From Pirellulaceae bacterium (GTDB lineage Bacteria > Planctomycetota > Planctomycetia > Pirellulales > Pirellulaceae), in the NCBI GenBank assembly GCA_024102795.1, contig JAGFJK010000267.1:1-42818 (forward strand): a stretch of DNA of 42,818 nucleotides, read 5' to 3'. This document shows positions 16,483 through 30,000 of the stretch, piece after piece. Both the position numbers and the translations under genes were made by a program. How positions within the stretch are numbered: position 1 is the first letter of the stretch; the number at the start of each line of letters is the position of its first letter. The notes below the pieces were generated by a model. It saw only the letters and a program-made list of their open reading frames with translations, was not told the DNA's origin and ran no database searches.

Positions 16483-17754
16483 ATGATGGCGAAGGACCAT
16501 CCGGTGGGTCGTAAGTCAGTCAACCGACGTTTCCAAGGTGCCACCCGAGCCCGCGCGGAGCCGGCGCGCCGGTCCGCGCGGATGATGGTCGTCATGGCCA
16601 TCGTCCTGGCGACGCTGGCCGCCGGGTCGACCGCTTCAGGTGCGACCGCCCCGGATGCGGCCGCCGAGGAACCCGTCCAATGGCTGAGCGGCCAGCAGCT
16701 CGATGCCCAACTGGCGCTACCCGTGGGGATTACCTGGAACGCCACGCCACTGCGCGAGGCGCTGCAACGACTGGCACGGACTCAGCGCGTGGCCCTGCTC
16801 CTGGACCGGCGGATCGACCCGGATCAGCCGGTCGATTTCGCGGCCGACCAGCAACCGCTGGAAGCCGCCCTGCGCCAGTTGGCCGCGGGCCTGGGGGCGG
16901 ACGCGGTTTTGCTGGGATCGGTCGTTTACCTCGCTCCCCAGGCGGAAGCCGATCGCCTGGCCACGGCCGCCATGCTGAGGCGCGAGGAGGTCGCGAGCCT
17001 GCCGGCGGCCGCCCGCCAGCGTTGGAACCGCTCGGCAACGTGGAACTGGCCCGACCTGGCGACGCCTCGCAACCTGCTGGCCGAACTGGCGGAAGCTGCC
17101 GGGCTGGACTCAACAGAGCCGGCCGGGGCCAATCCGCATGGTGCCCGCCAAGGTGTCGCGGCTGTCGAGGGCTGCGAGCGGATTCCGCACGATTTGTGGC
17201 CCGCCGCCGATTTGCCTCCGATGACGCTGGCCGACCGCTGGTCGCTGGTGCTGGCCGGTTTCAGCCTCACTTACCGCGTCGCCGCCGACGGCTCCTCGGT
17301 GCAGCTTCTGCCCCTGCCGGAGCAACTGACGGCGGAACAATCGTACCCGCTGCCCGCCGACGCCGAGACGCTGACCCGCCGGCTACAAAGGCAACTCGCC
17401 GGCGCTCGCCTGCAACGGCGGGGAAACCGGCTGACGGTGGCAGGCACCTGGCGGCAGCATCGGGAAGTAGCCCGCGCGCTGCGGGAAACGGCGCCGCAAG
17501 CCGGCAAGGGGCCGATCGAACAGCGTTACTCGCTGCGCGTCGAGAACAAGACGGTCGGCTCCACCGCCCGGGCTCTGGCCGCGCGGCTCAACCGCCGGCT
17601 GGAAACGGATCCGGGCGCCACCGCGGCACTGGGAAAGCTGATTACCTTCGAGGTCAAGGATGCCACGTTGGACGGACTCCTGCACGCCCTGTTTGACCCG
17701 GCCGGATTGCGCTTCGAGGTGGACGAAGAAAGGATCCGCGTGCTGGTCCGTTAG
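16483..17754 (+). CDS. exported protein with two STN-like (secretin/TonB N-terminal) domains
   Basis: The start is uncertain. ATG 16483 gives 423 residues with a basic N-terminal stretch before the hydrophobic export signal (MMVVMAIVLATLAAGSTASGA, about 34-54); ATG 16582 would place the signal at the extreme N terminus. Residues about 83-152 fit an STN domain (PLREALQRLARTQRVALLLD ... PLEAALRQLAAGLGADAVLLGSVVYLAP). A second, similar unit occupies about 346-423 (YSLRVENKTVGSTARALA ... ATLDGLLHALFDPAGLRFEVDEERIRVLV). STN domains sit at the periplasmic end of secretins and TonB receptors, but no secretin channel or beta-barrel follows here. A terminator-like hairpin lies about 65 bp downstream. 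Confidence 0.7.
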   Translation: MMAKDHPVGRKSVNRRFQGATRARAEPARRSARMMVVMAIVLATLAAGSTASGATAPDAAAEEPVQWLSGQQLDAQLALPVGITWNATPLREALQRLARTQRVALLLDRRIDPDQPVDFAADQQPLEAALRQLAAGLGADAVLLGSVVYLAPQAEADRLATAAMLRREEVASLPAAARQRWNRSATWNWPDLATPRNLLAELAEAAGLDSTEPAGANPHGARQGVAAVEGCERIPHDLWPAADLPPMTLADRWSLVLAGFSLTYRVAADGSSVQLLPLPEQLTAEQSYPLPADAETLTRRLQRQLAGARLQRRGNRLTVAGTWRQHREVARALRETAPQAGKGPIEQRYSLRVENKTVGSTARALAARLNRRLETDPGATAALGKLITFEVKDATLDGLLHALFDPAGLRFEVDEERIRVLVR

Positions 17755-17819
17755 CCCACCAGACGGGTTATATCCGGCAATCGCTACAGCCGTCGCCAGC
17801 CACGCCGTGCCGAACGCCG

Positions 17820-17857
17820 AAAACCCCTCCACAGGTTGGAAGGGTGTTTCTTTTTCG
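17820..17857 (+). terminator. probable rho-independent terminator after the STN-domain gene
   Basis: A 9-bp stem with one C-A mismatch (ACCCCTCCA paired with TTGGAAGGGT) is followed by TTTCTTTTTC. It lies about 65 bases after the stop at 17754 and separates this gene from the giant gene. Confidence 0.55.
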
Positions 17858-18082
17858 TTGCATTAGCCTGCCTGACAACTAAAATCCAGGAATTGAAGCC
17901 GCACTGCGCTCTGGCGCTACCTATTTTCTCTAAATTAACAGGCGAGTAACTGGATCCGGCTCGGTTCCAGGCGTCATAACTGTCTCTATGACAAGAGATT
18001 GCAAGATTTTTCACGCACACCATCCCGACCTTGGCCGGCTATCGGCACAGGCGGAAGTGCAGTCATAACGAGGGGTTGGTTC
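17858..18082. other. AT-richer upstream region of the giant surface-protein gene
   Basis: It is markedly richer in A+T than the flanking coding DNA, as expected for a promoter region, but no convincing -35/-10 pair is seen. GTCATAAC occurs at 17973-17980 and again at 18063-18070, just before the ribosome-binding site. The first copy also forms a 6-bp inverted repeat with TATGAC at 17987-17992. Confidence 0.35.
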
Positions 18083-21000
18083 ATGGCCATCCGGCGTTCG
18101 CAGAAGTGGGTGCACAGGTCCCGGCGGCAGCGCGACTCGAAGGATCACGGGGAGCAGCGTCATTTGCGGCGGCGGATGCTGCTGGAGTCCCTGGAAGCTC
18201 GGCAACTGCTGGCAGTCGGGCCGCAACTGGTCGGCATCCAGCCGAACGACGGCGAGATTTTGCGCGAGGGCGACGTGCGGGTGGTGGCGCCGCGCGACCT
18301 GACATTCCACTTCCAGGATGGCGCGGACATCGATCCGGCGACGCTGGACGCGATCCAGGTGACGCGGAGCGGATCGGACGGGCAGTTTTCGGCGGCCACG
18401 GCCGTATCCGACCTGAACACCAATGGCCAGGTGGTCTTTGAATTCGCGGCCCGCTCCCTGGGGCAGGGGGGCAACGGGCTGTCGATCGAATTCACCAAGA
18501 CGGATCGACCCGGATCGGGTCTACCCTTGCTGGAGGTCAACGGGCGGACGATCAGCGTCGACTTGAACACGCGTCTGGGCAGCCAGACCCGGGCCAGCGA
18601 ACTGCTGAACGCCATGAACGCGGACCCGGAGGTCAGCGCATTGATTCAGACGCGGATCCTCCGCGGTTCGCCGAACGTGGTGGTGTCGACGCCGGCCATC
18701 AACTATTCGCCCCTGGTCCTGGACGGGGCGAACAGCGCGTCGGTTTCGACCAACTTCAACACGATCTCCGAGTTGCAGGTGACGTTCACGGCGGTCGAGG
18801 CCGGGCAGAACGGCAACGGCCTGCGGATCGTGGTCACCAGCAGCAACCACGGGATTGCGGATCCGCCGAGGATTACGGTCGACGAGCGGGAGATCACGAT
18901 CGACCTGAACACATTTCCCGGCGGCCCCACCACGGCGCAGCAGGTGGTGGACGCCGTGAACGCGGACCCGGAGGCCAGCTTGCTGGTCCGAGCGGCGGTC
19001 ACGGTGGGTAACCGCAACACGGTGATTGGCACGCGGCCGATCAACTACTCGCCGCTGATCCTGACGGGCGCCTCCGACATCGTGCTCCAGCCGGGCGCGT
19101 TCTTCCTGGAGAGCAACGGCCGCGAGGTCGTCTTCCGGTTCGCCGAGAATCTGCCCGATGACGTGTACCGGATCGATATCTTCGGCTCGGGCGCCACGGT
19201 GTTGCAGGACACGGCCGGATTGCCGTTCAACGAGGGCGAGAATTTCTCGCTGGAGTTCGAGCTGGATCTGGGGCCTCAGGTCCTCTCGGTGGTTCCACAG
19301 CCGGTTGTCCGCAACGCGTTGGGCCGGTTGGAACAGCGGCGAAACCAGATCGTGGTCTACTTCAACGACGACGATCTGGACCCGACATCGGCCCAGTCGC
19401 CCCGCTTCTACAAACTGCTGCTCACACGGGACACGGTCGAGACGACCGACGACGTGGTGTTTCTGCCGCGCAGCGTGAGCTACGATCCCGACACCGACCG
19501 GGCGGTGCTGACGTTCGACAGCGACCTGGATCTGCTGATCGATCCGCGGACCAACGCGGCGATTGGGGCCGCCACGTTCCGACTGCGGATCGGGCCCGAC
19601 GAGGGGACGCTGGTCCAGGATCCGGTCACGGGGCTGACGGCCGAGGTGGTGGCCTTGCCGCCGACCAGCAGCGTGCTGGCCGCCGACGCGGGGTCCACCT
19701 TCGACACGGCGTTGACGTTGGGTCTGAACCTGGTTTTGCAGGCCACGGGAGCGGGTTTTGCCGAAGGCCAGACGCTGGCGGTGACCAGCGACGCGGGCAC
19801 GACCGTGGTGCTGGAACTGGACAGCGGTTTGCTGATGAACCTGCCGGCATCGGGTGCCGGCGCGGGCGGGATCCAGGACGGCGACAGCTTCACGATCAAC
19901 GACGGCGCGCGGGTGGTCCGTTTTGAATTCGACACCAACGGGATCCCCAGCGGCTCGGGAGTCCTCATCCCGTTCACGGGATTCGAGTCGGCGGCGCAGA
20001 TGGCGGTGCTGATCCGCAATGCGATCAATGCCGAGAACCTGGCGCTGACGGCCACGGTCATCTCGGGAAACCGCGTGCATCTGGGCGGCGTGCCGGGGCA
20101 GTCCGTGACGCAGTCGGGGGCGATCATCATCACGGGCCAGCCGGGCGTTCAGGCGGGCCGCGTGGCGGTGCGTTTCGTGCCCGACGCCAGTTTCGCGCCG
20201 CTGCAAATGGCCGGCGCGCTGGCGGCGGCGATCAACGGGGCGGACTTCGGCGTCGAGGCCAGCGTGCAGTCGAACCGACTGGACGAGCGGGTGGACCTGA
20301 CGCGGGTGGCCCTGTCGGGGGCGTCCAGCGCGGCGCCCGGGGGCACGCTGCTGGGCTTGAAGGTGGAGTCGCTGCAAAGCTTGACGATCCGCTCCGAAAT
20401 CACTTCCAGCTCCTACAATCTGGAATTTCCGGGCTCTCCGGAAGAACCGGGACACCGCGACATTCCCGTGCAGTCGCACACGTCGCTGGGCCCCGACCAG
20501 GATCCGCGCATCGCGACGCGGTTCTACAATTTCCAGAACAACTATGGCCTGGCCCCGAACGGTTCCGCGCCGCTGAACGCGATCACCGAGAATCAGAAGA
20601 ACCGGGCTCGCGAAATCTTCGATTTCTATTCGCACTATCTGGGCATCCAGTTTGTCGAATCCGAGAACCTGGGATACACGATCGCCACGGGTGATCTGCG
20701 GGTCATCAATCCCCTGGTGCCGACGGGTCCAGGTGGCGTGCTGGGCTTGAACCAGATGGGTGCCGACGGCGTGTCGGGGCTGGCGGTGATGGATGCTGGC
20801 GAGCTGAACTGGGACGACCGCTTCGGACGGACCGACGTGCCGGGCGCCGTCAGTTGGTTCGAGGTGGCGATGCAGCAGATCGGCCAGTTGCTGGGGCTGG
20901 GCAACACGAATGAACTGCCGGGGTTGACGATCACGGGGTCCGAGCCGCTGCTGAACCTGGGCAACACCCCGGAGGCGGTGTACCCGGGCGATCACGACAT

Positions 21001-24000
21001 TGTGCACGGCCAGTTGCTGTACCGGCCCGACAACATCGACATCGACCTGTTCCGTGTCGTGGTGCCGGGCCCCGGCGTGCTGACCGTGGAGACGTTCGCC
21101 GAGCGGCAGGCGAATCCCAGCCTGCTGGACACGGCCATCACCGTGTATCGCGAGCTGGTCGATTTCAACGGCGACGTGGTGGGCCGCGAAGTGGTGGCCC
21201 GGAACGACGACTACTACAGCGAGGACTCGTTCGTCGAGCTGCAGTTGAGCGCCGGCGGCGTGTACTATGTCGGGGTCAGCGCCAGCGGCAACAATGTCTA
21301 CGACCCGACGATCGCCGATTCGGGGCTGGGCGGCACGTCCGAGGGCGCGTACGAATTGCGAGTTGACTTCCAGCGCAACCCCGGCGCGACGATCGTGGAC
21401 CGGGATCGGCAGGCCAGCCCGCTGGACGGCGACAACGACGGCCTGGCCGGGGGCGTGCACAACTACTGGTTCCGCTCGCAGACGACCGCCAACACGATCT
21501 ACGTGGATCGGGCCAACGTGCCGGCGGTGGGGCAACCCGCGCCCAACGGCACGCTGGGCAATCCATTCAACAACGTCCAGGTGGCGCTGGCCCTGGCGTC
21601 GTCTCGTCCCGGATCGATCGTCCGCATCGTGGGCAACGGCGGAGCGGACGGTCTGCTGGAAACGCCCGAGGACAATCTCTCGTACGAGATCGGTTTCAGC
21701 CGCGTCAATGGCCTGCCGTTGCGGGACGGCAGCACCATGGAAATTCCCCGGGAAGTGACGGTGATGATCGACGCCGGCGCCGTGTTCAAGCTGCGCCGAG
21801 CGCGGATCGGGGTCGGCAGCTCCTCGGCCTCGACGACGGCCGACCGGAGCGGAGCCGCGCTGCAGGTGCTGGGCACTCCGCGGCTGGTCAACGCCGCCGG
21901 CGACCTGATCGTGGACGAGACGGGCGCGGTGCTGCCAGGCAGCGTCTATTTTACGTCGATCCACGACGACGACCTGGGTGTGGACACGAACCCGGATTTG
22001 AGCGAGCCGATTCCGCGCGGCGGCGACTGGGGCGGCATCGTGCTGCGCAACGACATCGACCGGGCCGACCGCAACCGGCCGGACGCCGAGGCGAACGGCA
22101 TTTTCCTGAACCACATCAATCACGCCGACTTCCGCTACGGAGGCGGCAGCGTGGTGATCGGCGGCACGGCCCAGGTGATCAGCCCGTTCCACCTGGTCGA
22201 TGCCCGGCCGACCATCTCGTACAACTCGATCCAGTTCAGTGCCGACGCGGCGATGTCGGCCAATCCGGACAGCTTCGAGGAAACGAATTTCCACGCGCCA
22301 CCGTTCCAGGGTGTGCCGTTCACCTCCGACTACGATCGCGTGGGGCCGGACATCCACAACAACCGCATCCGCGGCAACTCGCTGAACGCCCTGTTCGTCC
22401 GCATCCAGACGCCGGCCGGTGGCCTGCTGGAGGAGATGACGGTGGCAGGCCGCTTCGACGACATTGATGTGGTGCACGCGATTCAGCAGAATCTGGTGAT
22501 CGCCAGCACTCCGGGCGGCCCGGTCCTGGAGACCGCTTCGCCGCCCGTGTCGCTGGTCCGGCTCACTTCCGTGGCGGGCGGCACCTTGCCCGCGGGCGAG
22601 ATCTTTAATTACCGCCTGGTATTCGTCGATCCGGCCGGGAACGAAGGCCCGCCGTCGGCCTCCACCCGCGACGTGACCGTCTCGGCCGGACAAGGCTCCG
22701 TGCGGCTCGATGGGCTGCCCCCGGTCACCGCCGGCTTCGTCGCTCGGCGGCTGTATCGCAGCCAGCCCGGCGGAGCGGGGCCCTACAGCCTGGTGGCCGA
22801 GTTGAATCCGGCCTCCGGCGCCTTCACCGACGTGGGCAATACGCAGCGGGCCATCTTGCAGGAGTTTTTCGACAACGACGCCATGCCGCTCGAAGCGCGG
22901 CCCAGGCTGGATGGCCGTCTGGCGATCGATCCGGGCGTGATCGTCAAGCTGGAAGGCTCGCGGATCGAAACCAGAATCGGCGCCCAGTTCATCGCCGAGG
23001 GCGTGGACGGCTACGAAGTCGTGTTCACATCGATGCAGGACGATCGCTACGGTGCGGGCGGGACGTTCGACACCAGCGGCAACGGCGACACGGCCGTGCT
23101 GCCGCAGGCCGGCGACTGGGGCGGCCTGTACGTGGGCCATCTGGCCTCCTTCAGCCTGGACCACGGGCTGATCGCCTTCGGTGGCGGCGTGACCAACATG
23201 AACGGCACGTTCGCCACGTTCAACCCGCTGGAGATTCACCAGGCCACCGCCCGCGTGGCCCACACCGAATTCGAACAGAACGCCGATGGCACGGGCGGCC
23301 AGGCCGGAGCTCAGCGCTTCGGCCGCGGTTCGAACGGCGACGCGGTGATCTTCGTCCGGGGCGCTCAGCCGATCATCTATGCCAACCGGATTCACGATAA
23401 CGAAGCGGCCGCGATCAACATCAACGCCAACTCGATGAACCATCAGATGGTTACCGACTGGGGCCGCTCGACGTACCGCCGCTCGGGCAGCTTGAACGCC
23501 CTGGTGACGCAGATCGACCTGGTGGCTGGCGCCGACGACAACCAGGGTCCGCTGGTCCGCGACAACCGGCTGGGACGCAACGAGTTGAACGGGATGCGGG
23601 TCCGCGGCGCGACGCTGACCACGCAAAGCGTCTGGGACGACACCAGCATCGCGCACGTGCTGCTGGACGAACAGATCGTGATCCCCGACTTCCACACGTT
23701 CGGCGGTTTGCGGCTGGAAAGCAACGGCAGCGAGAGCCTGGTGGTCAAGATGGAAGGCCCCGCCGCGGGCTTCCGCGCGCTGGGACGCCCGCTGGATATC
23801 GACGACCGCATCGGCGGCTCGCTGCAGGTGATCGGCACCGAGCGGCATCCGGTCATCCTGACGTCGCTGCGAGACGATACGGCCACCGCCGGGCTGGACA
23901 TCGACGGTTTGCCGCAGGGCGACACCAACGGCGACTCGGCGCCCGGCGGCATGGGGCTGCTGCCGACGGGACCCGAAGTCGACAACGGCATCCTGATCGA

Positions 24001-27000
24001 CAACGACGTGGCGGTGGGCATTCCCGGCCAGTTCGAAGTCCTGCCCGGCAACGGCGGTTCGATCTTCAGTTCGAACGTCACCGCGCAAGGCAACACCCAA
24101 CTGTTCACCAATCAGGACTGGATTTTCGACTTCACCAACTTTGTCGACGTGGGCACCAACGGCAACGCGATTGACCTGGCCGCCTCCACGATCACCATGC
24201 CGCCCACGCTGATCGCCGACGACCTGGTGGTCAGCGAAGGGACGTTCACGGGAGCGAACGGTCTGGTCCGCTGGCGGGCCGAGACGCGGCTGGATGACGG
24301 CGTGGCGATCGTTTACAACACGGTCACGTTCAGTTCCGACCAGCCGCTGGGCAACCTGCAGTTCATCAATTACCTGGACGAGGACGTGCAGGGCATCTCG
24401 GACGATCTGCTGTACCTGGTCGGCACGCCCGGGCAGCCGGATTTCCGCGCCTTCACGCTGGACGATCCGGAACGCATCGGCTTCAGCCACGCCGGCTTCT
24501 ATCAGCCCGGCCCCGAACTGGCCAACGCCACCTACGACGGCTGGGCCGCCGACCAGTTCGCCGACCTGCTGTTCATCATCCAGGGCGCCGGCACCACCTA
24601 TTCGATTCCCGGCAACATCGACCTGGTGGACCTGCCGCTGTTCACCGATCCCGTGCTGGGGGATGTCTACGGCCTGAACGATGTCACGACCGCTTTCGCC
24701 TGGACGGTCGATCCGCAGGCGACCTCGGCCCGTATCACGTCGTTCCTGGAACTGGTGCCCCGCGATCCGTCGCTGGCCGTTTCCGTCGGCCGGCCGGGAG
24801 ATTGGGGCGAGGTGGCGATCGACGCGTATGCGCACGACCGCAACGTGGATGTGACGGTCGAACGCGAGCCGCGGGACGTCGAGTTGGGGCCGGACAGCAA
24901 CCAGAGCGTCGAGGCGGCTCAGTTCCTGGGGCAACTGGCCACGTCCGAAAAGGCCAGCGACGACACGCTGCGTCTGGGCTTCGAACTGCACGGCGTGCTG
25001 AACCGGCCCAGCGACCGGGACGTGTACAGTTTCCGGGCGGCGGCGGGCACCGAGGTCTGGCTGGACATCGACCGTTCGACCCACAGCCTGGACACGGTGG
25101 TCGAACTGCTGGATGGCAACGGCGAGATTCTCGCCCTCTCGGACAACTCGCTGGACGAGACGGTCAATCCGGCCCTGTTGATGAACGACCCCAGCCTGCC
25201 GGGCAATCACGTCAATCCGCTGCAGAAGTCGGTCTATCAGCTTAAGGACTACGGCGGCACGAATCCCCGCGACGCCGGCATGCGGGTTGTCCTGCCGGGT
25301 ACACCCGGCCAGGTGACCACGTACCACGTGCGGGTCCGCAGCAGCAATCTGCGGCCGGGCGACGATCGCAGCCGGCTGTGGGACGCGGCCCACGTCGGAG
25401 CGGGGCTGACTCAGGGACAGTACCAGTTGCAAATCCGACTGCGGGAACTGGACGAAGTTCCGGGCACGACCGTGCAGTTCGCCGACGTGCGGTTCGCCAC
25501 CAACGGGATCCGCGTGGCGGGCCAGCCGGTGCACACGCCGCTGGGCGGCGAGGCGTCCGAGGCTCCGGCCGACAACGACACCATCGCGGCCGGCGGCGTG
25601 CAGGACCTGGGCAACCTGCTTAACTCCGACCGCGGCACGCTGGGGGTCGCGGGTTCGATCGGCGACGGCGGGCTGAATGGCAGCGACGTGGACTTCTATC
25701 GCTTCGAGATCACCTACGATTCGGTGGCCGCGACGGGCGGACACTTCCCGGTCGTGTTCGACCTGGACTATGCCGACTCGCCGCTGGGCCGCGCCAACAC
25801 GGTGCTGTCGATCTTCGACACCAACGGCAACCTGGTGTTTACGTCGAACGATTCGAACGTGGCCGAGGACCGTCCGGGCCCGTTGCGCGGAGCGAACCTG
25901 GACGATCTCTCGCGCGGTTCGGTGGGGACCCAGGATGCGTTCCTGGGTACGGTCCAACTGCCGGTGGGCGAGTATTTCCTGGCCATCTCGTCCGACGCCC
26001 AGGCGCCGGTCGAAATGCAGCAGTTCTTGATCGCCAACCCTGCCAACCCGCTGCTGCGTCTGGAACCGGTCAATTCGCTGGTCCGGATCGCCGAGGATCA
26101 TATCGACTTCATCGGCGGTTCAACTGCCGAGTTGCCGACCGTCCCCGTGCTGCTGGAACCGGCCGGTATCGTGCCGTTCCACCTGGGCGACGTGAAGCTG
26201 TTTGTCAGCCGCGACACGGGGCTGCAGAACGACGTAACTCAGTTGCTGACCGTCGACCCGTTCACGGGCGCCGTGGAGACAGTGGTCGGTACATTTGCCC
26301 AGGATGTCGGCGACATCGCCATGCGGCAGGACGGCAACCTGTTCGCGTTTACGCTGGATTTGGAGGACAACGGCTTCCCGACCTGTTTCAACCTGGTCGA
26401 AAGCGTTTGTCCGGGCACGAGCGACGCGGAGACGGGAAACTTCATTCAGATCGATACGGGCAACGCCGCCTCTGCCGCGATCAACGACGACGGCATTCAG
26501 ACCTTTAACCTGGACCCGGCCAATCCGACGAACGTGGTGGCCAGCAACCCGGTGGGGGCTAACCGCATCGGTCATGGCATCCACTTCCAGGCCACGACGT
26601 TCGGCGCGCCGGGCGGCAGCAACCTGAGCCTGTACGCCGTGGGCAACCGGCCGGCGAACGAGTTTACCAACGCGCCTGGCGTCACGACTCTGACCAATGC
26701 CTTGTACCGTTTCGACCGCAACACGGGCATCGCCAGCAGCGTGCCGCAAGGAGACCGCACGGGCAACGCCCGCGTGGCCGGGGCGGGCACGCAGATCGTG
26801 GAGCGGGGCGAGCTGGTCACCGACGCCGATCCGTTCGGCACGGCCGGCTCGGTGCTGGTCGCGGCCGAGGCCACGCTGATCGAACCGCTGACCGGGGCCA
26901 CGATCTTCAACATCCAGGACGGCACGACGTTCACGATCGATCACGACGGCATTCCGGCCACTCCCGGCAAGGTGTTCGAATTCAACACCGGCCCCGAAGT

Positions 27001-30000
27001 GGTCTTCCGGCACGAGCCGGACAACGGCATCTTCGTCCAGGACGGCGACCGCTTCTTCCTGAACACGCTGCCGTTCGAGTTCAACACGGGGGCGGTGGTG
27101 ATCGTCAGCGCCAACAGCGGCGCCGAGTTCAACGACGGCGACCTGCTGTTGCTGACCGACAACCAGGGCCGCAGCCGGACGTTCGAATTCGATCGCAACG
27201 GGGTGTGGGGAGGCAACAACGAGCAGATCCGCTTCACGTTCGGCATGAACCAGGCGGTGCTGGTGCAGCAGGTGATCGACGCCATCAACGCGGCGCAGAA
27301 CTTCAACGTGGTGGCCGAGGCCGCCGCGGGCAGCAACCGGATCACGCTGCGCAACGATTCGCCCGTCCAGACCGCCACCTTCCAGCGGGTCAACGCCAAC
27401 GGTCCGGGCATCCGCATCTTTGGCGATCCCATTTCGTCCGGCACGGCGACGATCCAGGTGGAGGAGACGTTCACGTCGCAGGAATTCGCCAACGCCATCC
27501 TGCTGGCCTTCAACGGCAGTGCCGGCCCGCCCTTTGTGCCGGGCGTGCCGGGCATCACGGCCAGTGCCGACGGCAACCGGCTGAACTTCAGCGGAGCGAA
27601 TTTTGGCGAGTTCTTCGCCGGCATGTCCAACCCCAACGTGTTCACCGACCAGGGCAGCAACGGCACGGTGACGCCGGGGAACTTCGCCATCAACTTCCTG
27701 GCGGCCGACACGGCGGCCCAGATCGCGGCCCGGATGACCGCCGCGCTGAACGCCTTCAATCCCACGCCGCCCGACATGCAGCGGATCATGGCCACTCAGA
27801 ACGACAAGATCGTGAACCTGGCGGCCCCATCGGTGGCCGAGGCGGCTGACCTGCCGATCCAGGTCGCCGGCGCCGCGCCGGGCGGTCTGATCACGGGCAT
27901 CGCTTTCCTCGGCGCGCGAATGTTCGCCGTCAGCGACGCGGGTGGTCTGTTCGAGGTGTTCGGTTACGACGGCGGTGGTGCCGTGGCCGACTATATTGAA
28001 TCGTCGGCCGCCGACCTGCTGGGCATCGACTTCCAGGGGCTGGTGGCCGGGCCCGCCAACGTGGAAGGCGGGGCGTATGCGAACCTGCTGTTTGGCATCG
28101 ACAGCGCGGGGGAAATCTTCGCCTTCAACTCCCAGGGCGTGTTGCAACCTGTGTTTTTTGACAGCCGGACGAGCATCCAGACGGGTCTGGGCAACGTGAA
28201 CGGGTTATCGTTCTCGCCCGCCGACCAGAACCTCTGGCAGGTCGGCAACTTCGGCCGCCAGTTCGACGCCGGCCACGGACTCAACCCTTCGCCGGACCTC
28301 AGCCGGCCCAACGGCACGGCGGGCGGCTTGAGCCTGCATTTCGGCACGGGTGGCGCGACCAACAACTACAACGTCCCCGGCGGCGCTCACGGTTCGGTGG
28401 AAACGCTGCCCTTCAGCCTGGCGGGCTACAGTTCCGACGACCAGCCCATGCTGTATTTCAACTACTTGCTCGATACCGAAAACGCCAATTCGAACCTGAG
28501 CGACAACACGATCATGCGCGATTCGTTCCGGGTCTACCTGATCCAGGACGACGGCACGGCCCATCTGCTGGCCACGAACAACTCGGTCCGCACCGGCGGC
28601 ACCGAATTCGACGACTTCATCCCGGAAGACGGGATCACCGTGGACGTGCAGGAACTGTTCGACATTGGCGACAACAACGCGCCCAACTCCTGGCGCCAGG
28701 CCCGCGTTTCGCTGGGACCGTTCGCCGGCCAGTCGAACATGCGGCTGCGGTTCGACTTCGACACGTCCGGCGATTCCAACCTGGGCGACCAGTTCACCAA
28801 GGGCGAGGAGCTGCGGGCCATCGCCGGCAACCGCCTGCGGGATGGTCAGACGTTCGAGATCGACAGCACGGTCTTCGAGTTCGACCTGGGCTACACGCTG
28901 GTCGTGCCGACCGGAGCTAACATCGTGGACGGCCAGACCTTCAGCATCGATGGCCAGTCGTTCGAGTTCGACAACGGCAGCGGCCCCCCCGTGCCCACGG
29001 GCGTCGTCGCCGTTCCGTTCAGCGCCGACCAGTCAGCGGCGCGGGTGGCTCAAAGCATCGAAGCGGCGTTCCTGGCCGACTTTACCTCTCCCATTCAGAC
29101 ACCGTCGCTGGCGGAGACCAGCCAGGCGCAACGCAACGACACGTTCGCCATGGCCACCAACAGCCGGCTGACGGGCGGCTTCGAAATCATGGGCCGCTTT
29201 GTGAGCGGCCAGTTGGAAGGGATCGGCGGTCGGATCGGCGACAACCCCAACCTGGTCACGCTGGCGGACCGCGGCAAGGATGTGGACATGCTGCGGATGC
29301 AGCTGAACGCCCGCGACCGGATCGTGATCGATATCGACACCACCGACACTTCGGAGGTCGACACCATCCTGCGGCTGTTCGACGCCGCCGGCAACCAGAT
29401 CGCGTTCAGCGACGACGACGCCGCGCCGGGCGAGTTCCTGACCACCGACTCCTTCCTGGACTTCACGGTTCCCTCGGCCGGGACCTATTTCCTGGGAATC
29501 AGCGGTTTCGGCAATCAGACCTACAATCCGACTGTCGAGGGCAGCGGCACGTCGAACTCCACCATGACGTTCCCGTCCGACACAACGTACTCGATCCTGA
29601 TCGAAGTGACCAACGAAGGGGGAGTCACTCGCCGCGACGGGAACCGGCTGGGACTGCCGGATGCCGACAGCGTGATCGTGAACGCTCCGACCTTGATCCT
29701 GGAGGGCCTGCCCGGCACGGTCGGCGAATCGGTCAGCGTGCACTCGGGCATGACCGATGTCGAGGTGGCGGCCGTGATCCGGCAGAGCCTGGCGGACGCC
29801 TTCGCGGGCGGCAATGCGTCGGTGATCAAGACCAGCCGCGAAGTGGTGCGGGTGATCGGGCACACGGTGGTCGACCAGGGACCGTTGGGTCTGACCAACT
29901 TCCTGCTGGGCGACATCTTTGGCAACTTCAACAGCAACCTGGGCGGCCAGGACAACGCGCACGAGGGCGTGTACGTTGACGACATCATCATCGGCTTTGC

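Noticed and set aside
17999..18082. Earlier non-ATG start for the giant gene
   Set aside because: ATG 18083 has a good ribosome-binding site, and the extension lacks the basic leader character.
18521..26101. 2526-codon open frame on the minus strand
   Set aside because: It is in exact codon register opposite the giant gene, so its stops correspond to sense TTA, CTA and TCA, which are rare in GC-rich genes. The translation is rich in Arg, His, Gln and Val without domains. The same explanation covers 26120-28147, 29033-33868 and 39316-42546.
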